A DNA stretch of 32,245 nucleotides from an uncultured Clostridia bacterium. Lineage in GTDB: Bacteria > Bacillota > Clostridia > Oscillospirales > CAG-272. Position 1 is the stretch's first letter. Each line of letters opens with the position of its first letter. Below the pieces are notes generated by a model. It did not search any database, was not told the origin of the DNA, and saw nothing but the letters and a program-made list of their open reading frames with translations. The position numbers and the translations under genes were made by a program. Shown here one piece after another: positions 23,889 to 31,203 of the stretch. The DNA lies in the NCBI GenBank assembly GCA_945929845.1, contig CAMEON010000023.1, forward strand, positions 1-32,245, read 5' to 3'.

Positions 23889-25037
23889 ATGACACACGGA
23901 ATGCGAAAGCAAGCAAGACACATCCGCACACCCCTTCTCATGGCTCTCCTGTCCCTGCTGACCCTGACCCTGGTCATGGTCGTCGCCGCTTGCGGAACCG
24001 AAAAGGCTCCAAATGAAACCGACACCGACGCTGATCCGGCATCCTCTGCCGATCCTTCTTCCGGAACGACACCGGACACCGCAGAGCCTGCCGAAAGCGG
24101 CGAGGAGGCTACAGAAATAGAGAAAGAAAACGAAAAAGAAACGGCAACGGAGACGGCCGTCGAAACGGAGAGCCGGGCAGATACAGAGACAGAACCGGAG
24201 ACGGAACCGGGGACAGAACCAAAGACAGAACCGGAAACAGAACCGGAAACAGAACCGGAGACAGAACCGGAGACCACCCCGGATCCCGCCGAGGAACTGG
24301 CCGCCAAGCTCCGGTCGTCCGCCCTGTTCCGTAGCCGGGTCGCCAAGGTAGCCACGGTGCCCCATGACAATGTGAGCACCACCTCCCAGGGAGGATATAC
24401 CGACGGCACCTACCATTACCAGCTTTTCATCAAGAAGGACACGGAGAACAACGAGGAGAACAACATCGTGCGCCTGGTCAAGTGCGACCTGGCCACCGGG
24501 GAAGTGGTGCAGATCAGCGATCCTCTGCCCCTCAACCATGCCAATGACCTGACCTACAACGCCAAGCGGGGGCTGTTCGTGGCCGTCCACAACAACCCGC
24601 ACCGCAAGTGGGTGTCTCTCATTGACCCGGAGACGCTGACCATCGTAAAAACCGTGAAGATGGGCATAAAGATCTACAGCATTGCCTACAACCAGGCCCG
24701 GGATCAGTATGTGGTAGGGCTGTCCGGCGGGCAGACCTTCTGCTTCCTGGATGCTGACTTCAACAGGGTGGACGATGTGATCTACCAGCCCACCGATCAG
24801 ACCGAAGGCTACATCACCCAGGGTGCGGCCTGCGATGAAAACTTCATCTACTTTGTGCTGTACAAGGAGAATGCCATCACGGTGTACGACTGGGACGGGC
24901 AGTTCGTCACCCTGATCAAGCTGGCTGTCAGCGGGGAGCCGGAGAACCTGAATGTAGTGGACGGGGTCATCTACATCGGTGTCGGCACCGCCGAGGGCAC
25001 GATCGTATACTGTATCAACAAGCTGGTAGCAGGTTGA
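23889..25037 (+). CDS. Thr/Glu-rich linker lipoprotein with propeller-like domain
   Basis: 382 aa. A basic N-terminus and hydrophobic signal end in a lipobox VAAC (Cys35). Residues about 41-140 are a Thr/Glu/Pro/Ala-rich linker with repeated TEPE units. The globular part (142-382) has repeated motifs such as YTDGTYHYQLFIKK, NDLTYNAKRGLFVAVHN, IYSIAYNQARDQYVVG and NFIYFVLYKENAITVYDW, resembling a WD/YVTN-like beta-propeller. No catalytic residues recognised. It would be lipid-anchored on the outer face of the membrane with the linker crossing the wall. It follows the lipase gene by 41 bp and ends the operon at the terminator 25106-25142. Confidence 0.8.
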   Translation: MTHGMRKQARHIRTPLLMALLSLLTLTLVMVVAACGTEKAPNETDTDADPASSADPSSGTTPDTAEPAESGEEATEIEKENEKETATETAVETESRADTETEPETEPGTEPKTEPETEPETEPETEPETTPDPAEELAAKLRSSALFRSRVAKVATVPHDNVSTTSQGGYTDGTYHYQLFIKKDTENNEENNIVRLVKCDLATGEVVQISDPLPLNHANDLTYNAKRGLFVAVHNNPHRKWVSLIDPETLTIVKTVKMGIKIYSIAYNQARDQYVVGLSGGQTFCFLDADFNRVDDVIYQPTDQTEGYITQGAACDENFIYFVLYKENAITVYDWDGQFVTLIKLAVSGEPENLNVVDGVIYIGVGTAEGTIVYCINKLVAG

Positions 25038-25063
25038 AGCCGCTCCTTTCACCTTTCAACTCT

Positions 25064-25085
25064 CACCTGTCACCTTTGACAGGTG
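25064..25085 (+). repeat. Hairpin after the lipoprotein gene
   Basis: CACCTGTCA (25064-25072) pairs perfectly with TGACAGGTG (25077-25085), loop CCTT. No T-tract follows; it may assist the terminator 20 bp downstream. Confidence 0.5.
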
Positions 25086-25105
25086 TCTCTTCCGCCATAC
25101 AAAAG

Positions 25106-25142
25106 GCCACCTCTGTCCGGAAGGCAGGGGTGGCGTTTTTTT
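25106..25142 (+). terminator. Intrinsic terminator of the sirtuin-to-lipoprotein operon
   Basis: GCCACCTCTG (25106-25115) pairs with CAGGGGTGGC (25125-25134), 10 bp with one G-T, then GTTTTTTT. Confidence 0.9.
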
Positions 25143-25233
25143 GCGTATGCCGTGACGGTTTACCGCATGACGCTACAAAACCAAAAACCGCAACCCCAAC
25201 TACGATCACTCGTATCAGGATCACGGTTTTCTT

Positions 25234-25325
25234 TGGCGGAGAGAAAGGGATTCGAACCCTTGTTGGAGGATTACTCCAAACACGATTTCCAGTCGTGCGC
25301 CTTAGACCAGCTCAGCCATCTCTCC
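25234..25325 (-). tRNA. tRNA-Ser (anticodon GGA)
   Basis: Minus-strand tRNA from 25325 to 25234 with encoded CCA. The acceptor GGAGAGA pairs with TCTCTCC; the anticodon loop is CTGGAAA in a CGA-stem, giving GGA (serine, UCC/UCU codons). It has the long variable arm expected of class II tRNAs (TTGGAGTAATCCTCCAA) and the T-loop GGTTCGAATCC. Confidence 0.95.
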
Positions 25326-25344
25326 ACGGGACAGCCACACACCG

Positions 25345-25373
25345 GCGACCGTCGCTTCCCAGCGACCGTCGCT
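25345..25373. repeat. Direct repeat in the tRNA-Ser 5' leader
   Basis: GCGACCGTCGCT occurs at 25345-25356 and 25362-25373, a 17-bp period. Each copy is nearly self-complementary (GCGAC/GTCGC). It lies between the tRNA promoter and the mature 5' end, so it would be removed by RNase P. Confidence 0.6.
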
Positions 25374-25389
25374 CTCTGGCGACCCGTTA

Positions 25390-25418
25390 ATGATACCACA
25401 AAGCGTGGATTTTGTCAA
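25390..25418 (-). promoter_or_regulatory. Promoter for tRNA-Ser
   Basis: On the minus strand TTGACA (25418-25413), 17-bp spacer, TATCAT (25395-25390). Predicted start is near 25383, about 58 nt before the mature 5' end. Confidence 0.75.
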
Positions 25419-25447
25419 GGGGTTTTTCAAACTTTTTCGTTTTTTCC

Positions 25448-25564
25448 GTTACAGTTCAGCCGGAATGCGAGATGCGGTGGGGAACTTCTTGAAAGAAGTC
25501 CCCCACACCCCTCAAGAACTTTCAAAACATATCATATACTGCCCGGAGCGTAAGCATATGATAT
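25448..25564. repeat. GTTACAGTTCA-family element
   Basis: Begins GTTACAGTTCAG (25448). Contains hairpin ACTTCTT/AAGAAGT (25484-25499) extended by GGGG/CCCC, the block CTCAAGAACTTTCAAAACAT, and ends with an inverted repeat ATATCATAT (25529-25537)/ATATGATAT (25556-25564). It is the reverse-oriented relative of 9105-9263. On the minus strand it directly follows the glycosidase stop and could act as its terminator. Confidence 0.65.
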
Positions 25565-25571
25565 TTCAGTA

Positions 25572-27773
25572 TCACCGACAGTCTTTTTTCTTTCTGCGCA
25601 TAGCCAGAGGAACGGCGGCAGTCAGAGCCAGCAAACCGACCCCGGCAGAGAGGGCGGACTGACAGCCGCCGGAGGGGGCGGTGTCGGTCGTCCCGGCGGC
25701 GGTTTCACCGGCAGTTCCGTCGCCGGCCAGTGTTTCACTGTCTGTGTCTGTGATCGCCGGGTCGGTGGGTGCCTCGGTGCCGACCTCGGTCTCCGTCTCT
25801 GTCGCTGTCTCTACGGACATCTCCTCCTCGGTCATGTGGATATTGGACAGCACCACAAAGCTGTAGGCAGGCAGGGTGAAGGTGTACACGCCCTCCTCTG
25901 GCTCCACACGACCCCCGGCGGCGATCATGGAGCCATCCGTGGGCAGAGCCTCCTCGGTAAAGAGGTAGGCATTCAGGGCTGTAGACAGAGTCTCCGGATC
26001 CACAGACACCCGAACCGTCTGCTCCGCCCCGGAACGGTTCACAGCCACCAGGCTCCACCGCCCCTCCGTGGTTCTGACCGCCACGGCGTCTATGTAGTGA
26101 TCGGTGTCCCCCGTGATGTTGTACACCTGGGAGCCGAAGGGCATGTAGTTACAGAGCAGACCGTAGGCGTAGTAGGTGGGGCGGTAGCTCCAGGCACCGT
26201 CCGTCTTGTAGCCCATCAGTCCCATGGACATCAGTCCCCCGTTGTCTGCGCCGTTGGGATCGCCCTCATAGTAGTACACATCATGGAGCGGCCAGTAGGA
26301 TGCCCCGGCAGCCCCGGCCTTGAAGGCGTTGACCACGATGGAGGCCACATACAGTCCCCGGCCGTAGGTCTCGGCGGAGCCTGCCACATAGGCTCCCTGG
26401 GTGGATCCGTCTCCGAACTCGCCCAGGTAGAAGGGTATATCCCCGGAAACGGAGGTGCGGTCAGCCACAAAGGACTGGGCGACCACATCCAGGCTGGGCA
26501 GGTCATAGCTCCAGGCATAGTTGTGGGAATTGAACTTGCCGCAGATATCCTTCAGGGCTTCGTAGCTCTTGTAGTACCAGCCGTACTGCTGGGAGTCGTC
26601 GGAGCCGACCATGACGATATCCCCCAGACCCGCCTCCACCAGGCGGTCATGAACCGTCCGATAGTAGGCCACATAGTAGTCAAAATCCACAGCACCCCCG
26701 CTGACACGGAAGGAGTAGCTGGGTTCGTTTTGCAGGATCAGCTCCTTGACACAGTCGTACCCCAGGTCGTCCCGGATGTACTTCAGCAGGTAGACGATAT
26801 TTTCAGCCATCTCGTCCAGGCTGTTGGGGGCACCGATCCAGTCCCCGATGTCCTGACAGGCCATCCAGTACCCGGCCGGGGCACCCCACCAGGTCAGCGT
26901 CACCCGCACGCCCAGCTCCTGGCACACCTTGAGGTAGGCGAACAGGCATTGCATTTCCTGATTGTCCAAGCTGAAGCCGTCCGGGTCAGCCACGGCGGGG
27001 TCGTTGTTGTCGTTCTGCTTTTCAAACCAGTCCGGCATGACCATCATGCGGACAGCCTGGATGCCCAGGGTCTCCATCCGCCCTTTGATGAAGGTCAGAT
27101 CCTCCTCGGTGATCCCCCGCTTCCGGTTGACATCCAGCAACAACTTGGGATCCCACTCACAGCCCAGCGCATTGACAGTGTGGCGGTTGGCGGTGTCGGA
27201 CAGGGTCAGGTCGTAGGTGGCACTGACCGCCGGCTGCTCCACCAGCTCCACCAGGGTGACATTGTCCACATACACCGTCCCGGTAGAGAACCACAGCCGG
27301 GGGCCGACTGTCACCGAGGTGGCCTTATCGTTGATCTTGAAAATGTAGCTGACTGTTCTCCAGTCAGAGGAACCGAACAGGGAGCTACTGATGCCCTCGC
27401 CGATGTTGTTGGAGCCTTCGTAGTTGGCAAGCCCCAAGCAGAACCCGCTGCCCTCGGAGCCGACCTCCTCGCATTTCACATCGCAGGTCATCAGGTAGGT
27501 GCGCCCGGGCTGGCAGTTCACATACTGAAACACGCTGGCTGCCACCGGCTTTGTGTTGGTTATTTTCAGGCAGGGAGAACCGTCCGGCCCCCCGTCCTTG
27601 ACCGCCTGAAAGGTGGTTGCGGCCGTGTCCTGGCTCCAGGTCTGCCACTGATTCAGTCTTTTGTCGAAGCCGCCGTCCCTGATCATGCTGTTTTCCTCCG
27701 CCACCGCAGGCATGGCCAGTACCGATGCCATCAGCCCCAAAAGAAGCCCGATGGCTATGATCCCCTTCTTCAT
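25572..27773 (-). CDS. Secreted glycoside-hydrolase-like protein with C-terminal anchoring tail
   Basis: 733 aa; ATG 27773 behind AGGAGG. Signal peptide about 1-25 (cleavage after AVA). Residues 30-180 form a jelly-roll resembling carbohydrate-binding modules (WRTVSYIF; VYVDNVTLVEL). A TIM-barrel region about 195-560 has LQNEPS (Glu350, likely acid/base) and YLGEFG (Glu452, likely nucleophile), as in clan GH-A. A beta-sandwich runs about 565-645. A Thr/Glu-rich linker (650-698) leads to GGC (Cys704), a hydrophobic stretch and RRKKK, ending the chain. Probably a surface polysaccharide-degrading enzyme; the exact GH family was not determined. No LPXTG motif. Single gene with promoter at 27847-27875. 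Confidence 0.82.
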   Translation of the reverse strand: MKKGIIAIGLLLGLMASVLAMPAVAEENSMIRDGGFDKRLNQWQTWSQDTAATTFQAVKDGGPDGSPCLKITNTKPVAASVFQYVNCQPGRTYLMTCDVKCEEVGSEGSGFCLGLANYEGSNNIGEGISSSLFGSSDWRTVSYIFKINDKATSVTVGPRLWFSTGTVYVDNVTLVELVEQPAVSATYDLTLSDTANRHTVNALGCEWDPKLLLDVNRKRGITEEDLTFIKGRMETLGIQAVRMMVMPDWFEKQNDNNDPAVADPDGFSLDNQEMQCLFAYLKVCQELGVRVTLTWWGAPAGYWMACQDIGDWIGAPNSLDEMAENIVYLLKYIRDDLGYDCVKELILQNEPSYSFRVSGGAVDFDYYVAYYRTVHDRLVEAGLGDIVMVGSDDSQQYGWYYKSYEALKDICGKFNSHNYAWSYDLPSLDVVAQSFVADRTSVSGDIPFYLGEFGDGSTQGAYVAGSAETYGRGLYVASIVVNAFKAGAAGASYWPLHDVYYYEGDPNGADNGGLMSMGLMGYKTDGAWSYRPTYYAYGLLCNYMPFGSQVYNITGDTDHYIDAVAVRTTEGRWSLVAVNRSGAEQTVRVSVDPETLSTALNAYLFTEEALPTDGSMIAAGGRVEPEEGVYTFTLPAYSFVVLSNIHMTEEEMSVETATETETEVGTEAPTDPAITDTDSETLAGDGTAGETAAGTTDTAPSGGCQSALSAGVGLLALTAAVPLAMRRKKKDCR

Positions 27774-27846
27774 AATGCCTCCTGTATTTTTCATCAGTTT
27801 CAGCGGCTGACAGTCGTTCAGGCCGACCGTCCCTCCGCCTGACCCC

Positions 27847-27875
27847 ATTGTACCATGCGGGCATGCCGCTGTCAA
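27847..27875 (-). promoter_or_regulatory. Promoter of the glycosidase gene
   Basis: On the minus strand TTGACA (27875-27870), 17-bp spacer, TACAAT (27852-27847). Leader of about 67 nt. It is divergent from the promoter at 27954. Confidence 0.75.
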
Positions 27876-27906
27876 TAGTTTGTCGGACGATCCGGGACAT
27901 TTTTTC

Positions 27907-27925
27907 GCTACAGTTCAGGTAGGGG
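27907..27925. repeat. Isolated end of the GTTACAGTTCA repeat family
   Basis: GCTACAGTTCAGGTAGGGG, matching the inverted right end of the element at 8946-9263 (CCCTACCTGAACTGTAAC) with one change. It sits between two divergent promoters. Confidence 0.55.
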
Positions 27926-27953
27926 ATGGAGATACGGTCCCTTCACTTTTCCC

Positions 27954-27982
27954 TTGACAAAACTGCCGGGGCGTGGTATAGT
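27954..27982 (+). promoter_or_regulatory. Promoter of the thiamine pyrophosphokinase gene
   Basis: TTGACA (27954-27959), 17-bp spacer, TATAGT (27977-27982). Leader is only about 33 nt, too short for a TPP riboswitch. Confidence 0.8.
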
Positions 27983-28021
27983 ATGGTAGAGCGAAGCGAC
28001 AGAACAGAAAGGAAGAACGCC

Positions 28022-28654
28022 ATGCGTGCATTCATATATACCGGGGGTGTCATCTGCCCGGAGAACATAACAGAACACCCCAAGGCTGACGAGCTGCGGA
28101 TCGCCGCCGATTCCGGCTACCGCAACGCCAAGCGCCTGGGGGAGAGAGTGGATATTCTGGTGGGGGACTTTGACTCCCTGGGGGAGGTGCCCCGGGACGC
28201 GGGGCTGGAGATCCATCAGGTGCCTGCGGAGAAATCCCTGACGGACACCCAGATCGCTTTGGAACTGGCTGTGGAGCGGGGTGCTGATGAGGTCATCCTT
28301 GTCGGTGGCTTGTCCGGGCGGCTGGATCACACGCTGTCCACCCTGTACATTCTGGAGGACATGAAGGAGCGGGGCATACACGGGTACCTGACCGACGGGC
28401 AGAGCCGTGTCCACTACATCCGCTCCTCCTCCATCCTTATCGCCCGCAGTGCCTACAAGTACCTGTCTGTCATTGCCGCCGACGAGCAGGTCAAGGGTGT
28501 TAGCGTAGAGGGGGGCAAGTACCCTCTGAAGAACCAGACCCTGCGTCGGCGGTTGCAGTATGCCGTGTCCAATGAGATCACCGGCAATGTGGCTATGATC
28601 TCCTGCAGGAAGGGCGGACTGTTCATCATCGAATCCCGGGATGTGACCCCCTGA
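28022..28654 (+). CDS. thiN: Thiamine pyrophosphokinase
   Basis: 210 aa; ATG 8 nt after AAAGGA. Motifs are AADSGYRNAKRLG, GDFDSLG, EKSLTDTQIALELA and GGLSGRLDHTLSTL, all family hallmarks (acidic residues and TD pair for Mg-ATP, GRxDH for thiamine). A beta-sandwich C-terminal half (VKGVSVEGGKYPL; LRRRLQYAVSNEITGN) binds thiamine. It transfers pyrophosphate from ATP to thiamine to make TPP, which the IorA enzyme in this window needs. Monocistronic; it converges on the acyltransferase-like gene with only 24 bp between stops and no terminator. Confidence 0.95.
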   Translation: MRAFIYTGGVICPENITEHPKADELRIAADSGYRNAKRLGERVDILVGDFDSLGEVPRDAGLEIHQVPAEKSLTDTQIALELAVERGADEVILVGGLSGRLDHTLSTLYILEDMKERGIHGYLTDGQSRVHYIRSSSILIARSAYKYLSVIAADEQVKGVSVEGGKYPLKNQTLRRRLQYAVSNEITGNVAMISCRKGGLFIIESRDVTP

Positions 28655-28678
28655 GAGGGGCCGTGGCGGAGACTTCCG

Positions 28679-29635
28679 TCAGTCTATATCCTCCACGATT
28701 TCCTGGGGGCGGACGGTCAGCAGGTCGGGATGCTCCACATACCGACGGATGTACTTGAAAGCGGAGGCGTAGTAGAAGCCGTCGCAGATACGCTCGTCCG
28801 TGACCACCTTCAGGTCAATGAACTTCCGTTGCTCCACCGTCCCGTCCCGCTTGATGCGTCCTACCGTGCGCTTGATGCCGTAGGCGAAGAAGATGGGCAG
28901 GTTGCCGAAATTGTATATGTGGTGATATATGGGTCGTATACCCAGCGAACCCATGCTGGTGATGATCATGGAGCCGTGGAAGGGGCTGACATCCCGGACG
29001 GCTCCGGGCAGCCAGTCGTGGTAATCCAGCCAGAAGAGCACTCTCACCACAAAACGGAGGATGGGTCTGGGCAGGGAGGCCAGCCAATTGGCGGTCTTAT
29101 CGAAATCGCTTTCCAGCCCGGCGGTAGCCTTGTTCTCCTCCACCACCTTGTTGAACTTTTCGTATACCTCCTGCACCGTGTCATCCGGCTCGAAGTATAC
29201 CTTGATGCAGGTGTCCGGGGAGGACAGGGACATCTCCTTTTTGATGGTCATGACCACCTCTATGTTCTTCCGGGCATAGATGCGCTGTCCGCTGACAAAC
29301 CGGTTGACCCCCGGCTTCTGGGACACGGTGCGGACATAGGCCGCTAGCATGATGTGGAGGAAGCTGAAATTGACATACCCCTGCTTGATCATCTTCCGGC
29401 AGAAGGCATCAGCCTCGGTCACATCGAACTCATCGGCGTAGGTGTTGCAGGCATCCGACCGCTGGGCCATGATGTAGGGCATGAATTTGTTCATGGGATA
29501 CAGGGTGCGGAGCAGGCGGCCCTCCTTCCGGTCTCCCCAGCGGTGCTTGCGGGGTGCAGGGCGGGGCAGACGGGGTTGGACAGCGTCAGCCGGGGTGGCT
29601 GATACAGTGGTGCTCTCTTGGGTGATCTCACTCAT
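28679..29635 (-). CDS. Stand-alone 2-oxoacid dehydrogenase E2-like acyltransferase homologue
   Basis: 318 aa; ATG 29635 with GGAGG 9 nt upstream. No lipoyl or E1/E3-binding domain. The core shows FSFLHIMLAAYVRTV, VVMTIKKEMSL, SMIITSMGSLGI and a final TDERICDGFYYASAFKYI. The last segment aligns with the E2/CAT active-site motif DHRxxDG, but the catalytic His is Glu here. So classical acyl transfer by the His base is unlikely. The Asp and Gly are kept. Role unknown; such homologues occur singly in Clostridia. Own promoter at 29697-29725. Confidence 0.8.
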   Translation of the reverse strand: MSEITQESTTVSATPADAVQPRLPRPAPRKHRWGDRKEGRLLRTLYPMNKFMPYIMAQRSDACNTYADEFDVTEADAFCRKMIKQGYVNFSFLHIMLAAYVRTVSQKPGVNRFVSGQRIYARKNIEVVMTIKKEMSLSSPDTCIKVYFEPDDTVQEVYEKFNKVVEENKATAGLESDFDKTANWLASLPRPILRFVVRVLFWLDYHDWLPGAVRDVSPFHGSMIITSMGSLGIRPIYHHIYNFGNLPIFFAYGIKRTVGRIKRDGTVEQRKFIDLKVVTDERICDGFYYASAFKYIRRYVEHPDLLTVRPQEIVEDID

Positions 29636-29696
29636 AGGACATTTCCTCCCTTACACGCATGGACGGGTCTCGCACAGCATGGCTCATTCATCGCAT

Positions 29697-29725
29697 ATTA
29701 TAGCGCAATATCCCCGGAAAATCAA
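29697..29725 (-). promoter_or_regulatory. Promoter of the acyltransferase-like gene
   Basis: On the minus strand TTGATT (29725-29720), 17-bp spacer, TATAAT (29702-29697). Leader of about 55 nt. Confidence 0.7.
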
Positions 29726-29768
29726 GGGCTTTTCAGCATTTTATTAAATTCGATTCATAAATTAAAGT

Positions 29769-29780
29769 CATTTTAAAATG
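29769..29780. repeat. 12-bp palindrome before the RNase H gene
   Basis: CATTTTAAAATG, a perfect palindrome in an AT-rich stretch, 12 bp upstream of the rnhA start. Could be an operator; no partner protein is evident. I saw no clear promoter for rnhA here. Confidence 0.35.
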
Positions 29781-29792
29781 GAAGGCGATCCT

Positions 29793-30233
29793 ATGAAGCA
29801 TGTGAACATATACACCGACGGAGCCTGCCGGGGAAACCCGGGTATTGGCGGGTGGGGGGCCATTCTGGTCTACAACGGCCATGAAAAGGAGCTGTCCGGC
29901 GGCGAGACCTGCACCACCAACAACCGCATGGAGCTGACCGCCGCCATCCGGGCACTGGAGGTGCTGAAGGAGCCATGCGCCGTCACGCTGACCTCCGACT
30001 CCCGGTACCTTGTGGACGGCGTGACCCGGGGCTGGGCCGCCTCCTGGCGAGCCAGGGGCTGGATCAAGGGGGACAAGACCCCGGCTCTGAACCCGGATCT
30101 GTGGGGACAGCTCCTGGATCTGTTGGAAAAGCACAAGGTGGAATTTGTATGGGTTCATGGCCACGCTGGACACCCGTACAACGAGCGGTGCGATGCGCTG
30201 GCTACCGCCTATGCGGACAGCCTGAAGAGGTAA
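29793..30233 (+). CDS. rnhA: Ribonuclease HI
   Basis: 146 aa from ATG 29793, 7 nt after GGAAGG; an ATG at 29778 overlaps a palindrome and has no ribosome site. Catalytic residues Asp9 ([11 protein letters not shown]), Glu47 (NRMELTAA), Asp69 ([10 protein letters not shown]), His124 ([13 protein letters not shown]) and Asp133/134 match the E. coli enzyme. It cleaves the RNA strand of RNA-DNA hybrids. Complete, no hybrid-binding domain. Confidence 0.96.
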   Translation: MKHVNIYTDGACRGNPGIGGWGAILVYNGHEKELSGGETCTTNNRMELTAAIRALEVLKEPCAVTLTSDSRYLVDGVTRGWAASWRARGWIKGDKTPALNPDLWGQLLDLLEKHKVEFVWVHGHAGHPYNERCDALATAYADSLKR

Positions 30234-30256
30234 GCGGCGGCAGGAGCGCAGCATAC

Positions 30257-30300
30257 GCCCGGTGCTGGCTGTGCGGATAAAAAAAACAGCGCACCGGGGC
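30257..30300. repeat. Hairpin between rnhA and the lipoprotein gene
   Basis: GCCCGGTGC (30257-30265) pairs with GCACCGGGGC (30291-30300), with an inner CTGT/ACAG pair and an A8 run in the loop. No T-tract on the plus strand, so it is not a standard terminator. Confidence 0.45.
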
Positions 30301-30389
30301 TGGGGCGGTATATCGGCGGCGGGAAACACGGCATACTATTACGGAAGCGGAATCTCACCATTCATTCGGAAAGGAACGGTATCACGGTT

Positions 30390-31034
30390 ATGTCGTTAAT
30401 CCAATATTCCCGTCACGCCGGGAAAAAGCTCTCCGCCCGCAGGGCGACCCTGTGCGCCCTGCTCCTCTGCGCCCTGTGCGCTGTGTGCCTGCCGTCCTGC
30501 CGGGACAATGGGTATGCGCCGGAGGTCACACTGCCGGACACCCATCCCGTCGGGGAGGGCTCCGTGCCCGCCGAAAGCTACGCCGCCGGGGAGTCGGCCT
30601 CCGGCGACAGCACCCACACCGCCCCCGACAGTGCCGCCACCCTGCCCGGTGGGGCAGATACCGACCCGGCCGGAGCCACATCCGGCCGTCTGACCTCTGA
30701 CAGCGGGACAAGCCTGAGCCTGATTCTGGATTGGGTGCGCACCCCCTGCGGGGACACCGACACGGTGACTGTGGTCCTGCGCCTGACCTCCTACCGCCTG
30801 TCGGTAAGCGAACGCCCCGGCATGGGTGTGCTGACCGTAGCCGGAGAGACAGTCCACTTCTCCACCCCGACGCTGGACATCCAGGGCAACGATGCACCTA
30901 CCGTCACGGATCTGTATACCCATACCTTCACCGTCCCCGCCGGGGCTACTGTCTCCCTGTCCGCCACCTGGCCCTTCAACGGCACCTACGCCGGCGTGGA
31001 CATCGGTACCCTGACCCTGTCCGGGCAGGCATGA
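30390..31034 (+). CDS. Small secreted lipoprotein, function unknown
   Basis: 214 aa. Basic N-terminus (RHAGKKLSARR), hydrophobic signal and lipobox LPSC (Cys37). Residues 40-105 are Ala/Ser/Thr/Gly/Pro-rich and probably flexible. The rest (about 108-214) has beta-strand-like segments (SLSLILDWVRTPCGDTDTVTVVLRL; HTFTVPAGATVSLSATWPFNG) suggesting an immunoglobulin-like sandwich. Not recognised further. AAAGGA is 15 nt before the ATG, a poor spacing, so the start is uncertain. Terminator at 31064. Confidence 0.7.
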   Translation: MSLIQYSRHAGKKLSARRATLCALLLCALCAVCLPSCRDNGYAPEVTLPDTHPVGEGSVPAESYAAGESASGDSTHTAPDSAATLPGGADTDPAGATSGRLTSDSGTSLSLILDWVRTPCGDTDTVTVVLRLTSYRLSVSERPGMGVLTVAGETVHFSTPTLDIQGNDAPTVTDLYTHTFTVPAGATVSLSATWPFNGTYAGVDIGTLTLSGQA

Positions 31035-31063
31035 GCGGGTGAGGAATGTGTCAGTGCGCACAA

Positions 31064-31112
31064 GGGGCTGTCTCAAATGCAAATTTATCAGCGTTTGAGG
31101 CAGCCCCCTTTC
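31064..31112 (+). terminator. Intrinsic terminator after the small lipoprotein
   Basis: GGGGCTGTCTCAAA (31064-31077) pairs with TTTGAGGCAGCCCC (31094-31107) with one mismatch, followed by CTTT. A GGGGCTGTCTCAAA stem is a common terminator form in Firmicutes. Confidence 0.8.
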
Positions 31113-31136
31113 CGATGGCAGAGCTGCAAAAATCCG

Positions 31137-31165
31137 TTGACAAACCCGGGCTTCCGTGGTATACT
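31137..31165 (+). promoter_or_regulatory. Promoter of the fruK-like gene
   Basis: TTGACA (31137-31142), 17-bp spacer, TATACT (31160-31165). Leader of about 32 nt. Confidence 0.8.
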
Positions 31166-31203
31166 ACCCATATCATAACTCGTACTGTACAGGGAGGCAT
31201 TCC

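Noticed and set aside
25836-27842. Plus-strand open frame of about 668 codons opposite the glycosidase
   Set aside because: Antisense of a gene with signal peptide and catalytic motifs; no ribosome site or domain.
27983-28021. TPP riboswitch before the thiamine pyrophosphokinase gene
   Set aside because: The leader is about 33 nt, too short for the element, and no conserved TPP-box sequence is present.
31064-31112. GGGGCTGTCTCAAA stem as the end of an insertion sequence
   Set aside because: No transposase or second end nearby; it functions adequately as a terminator.
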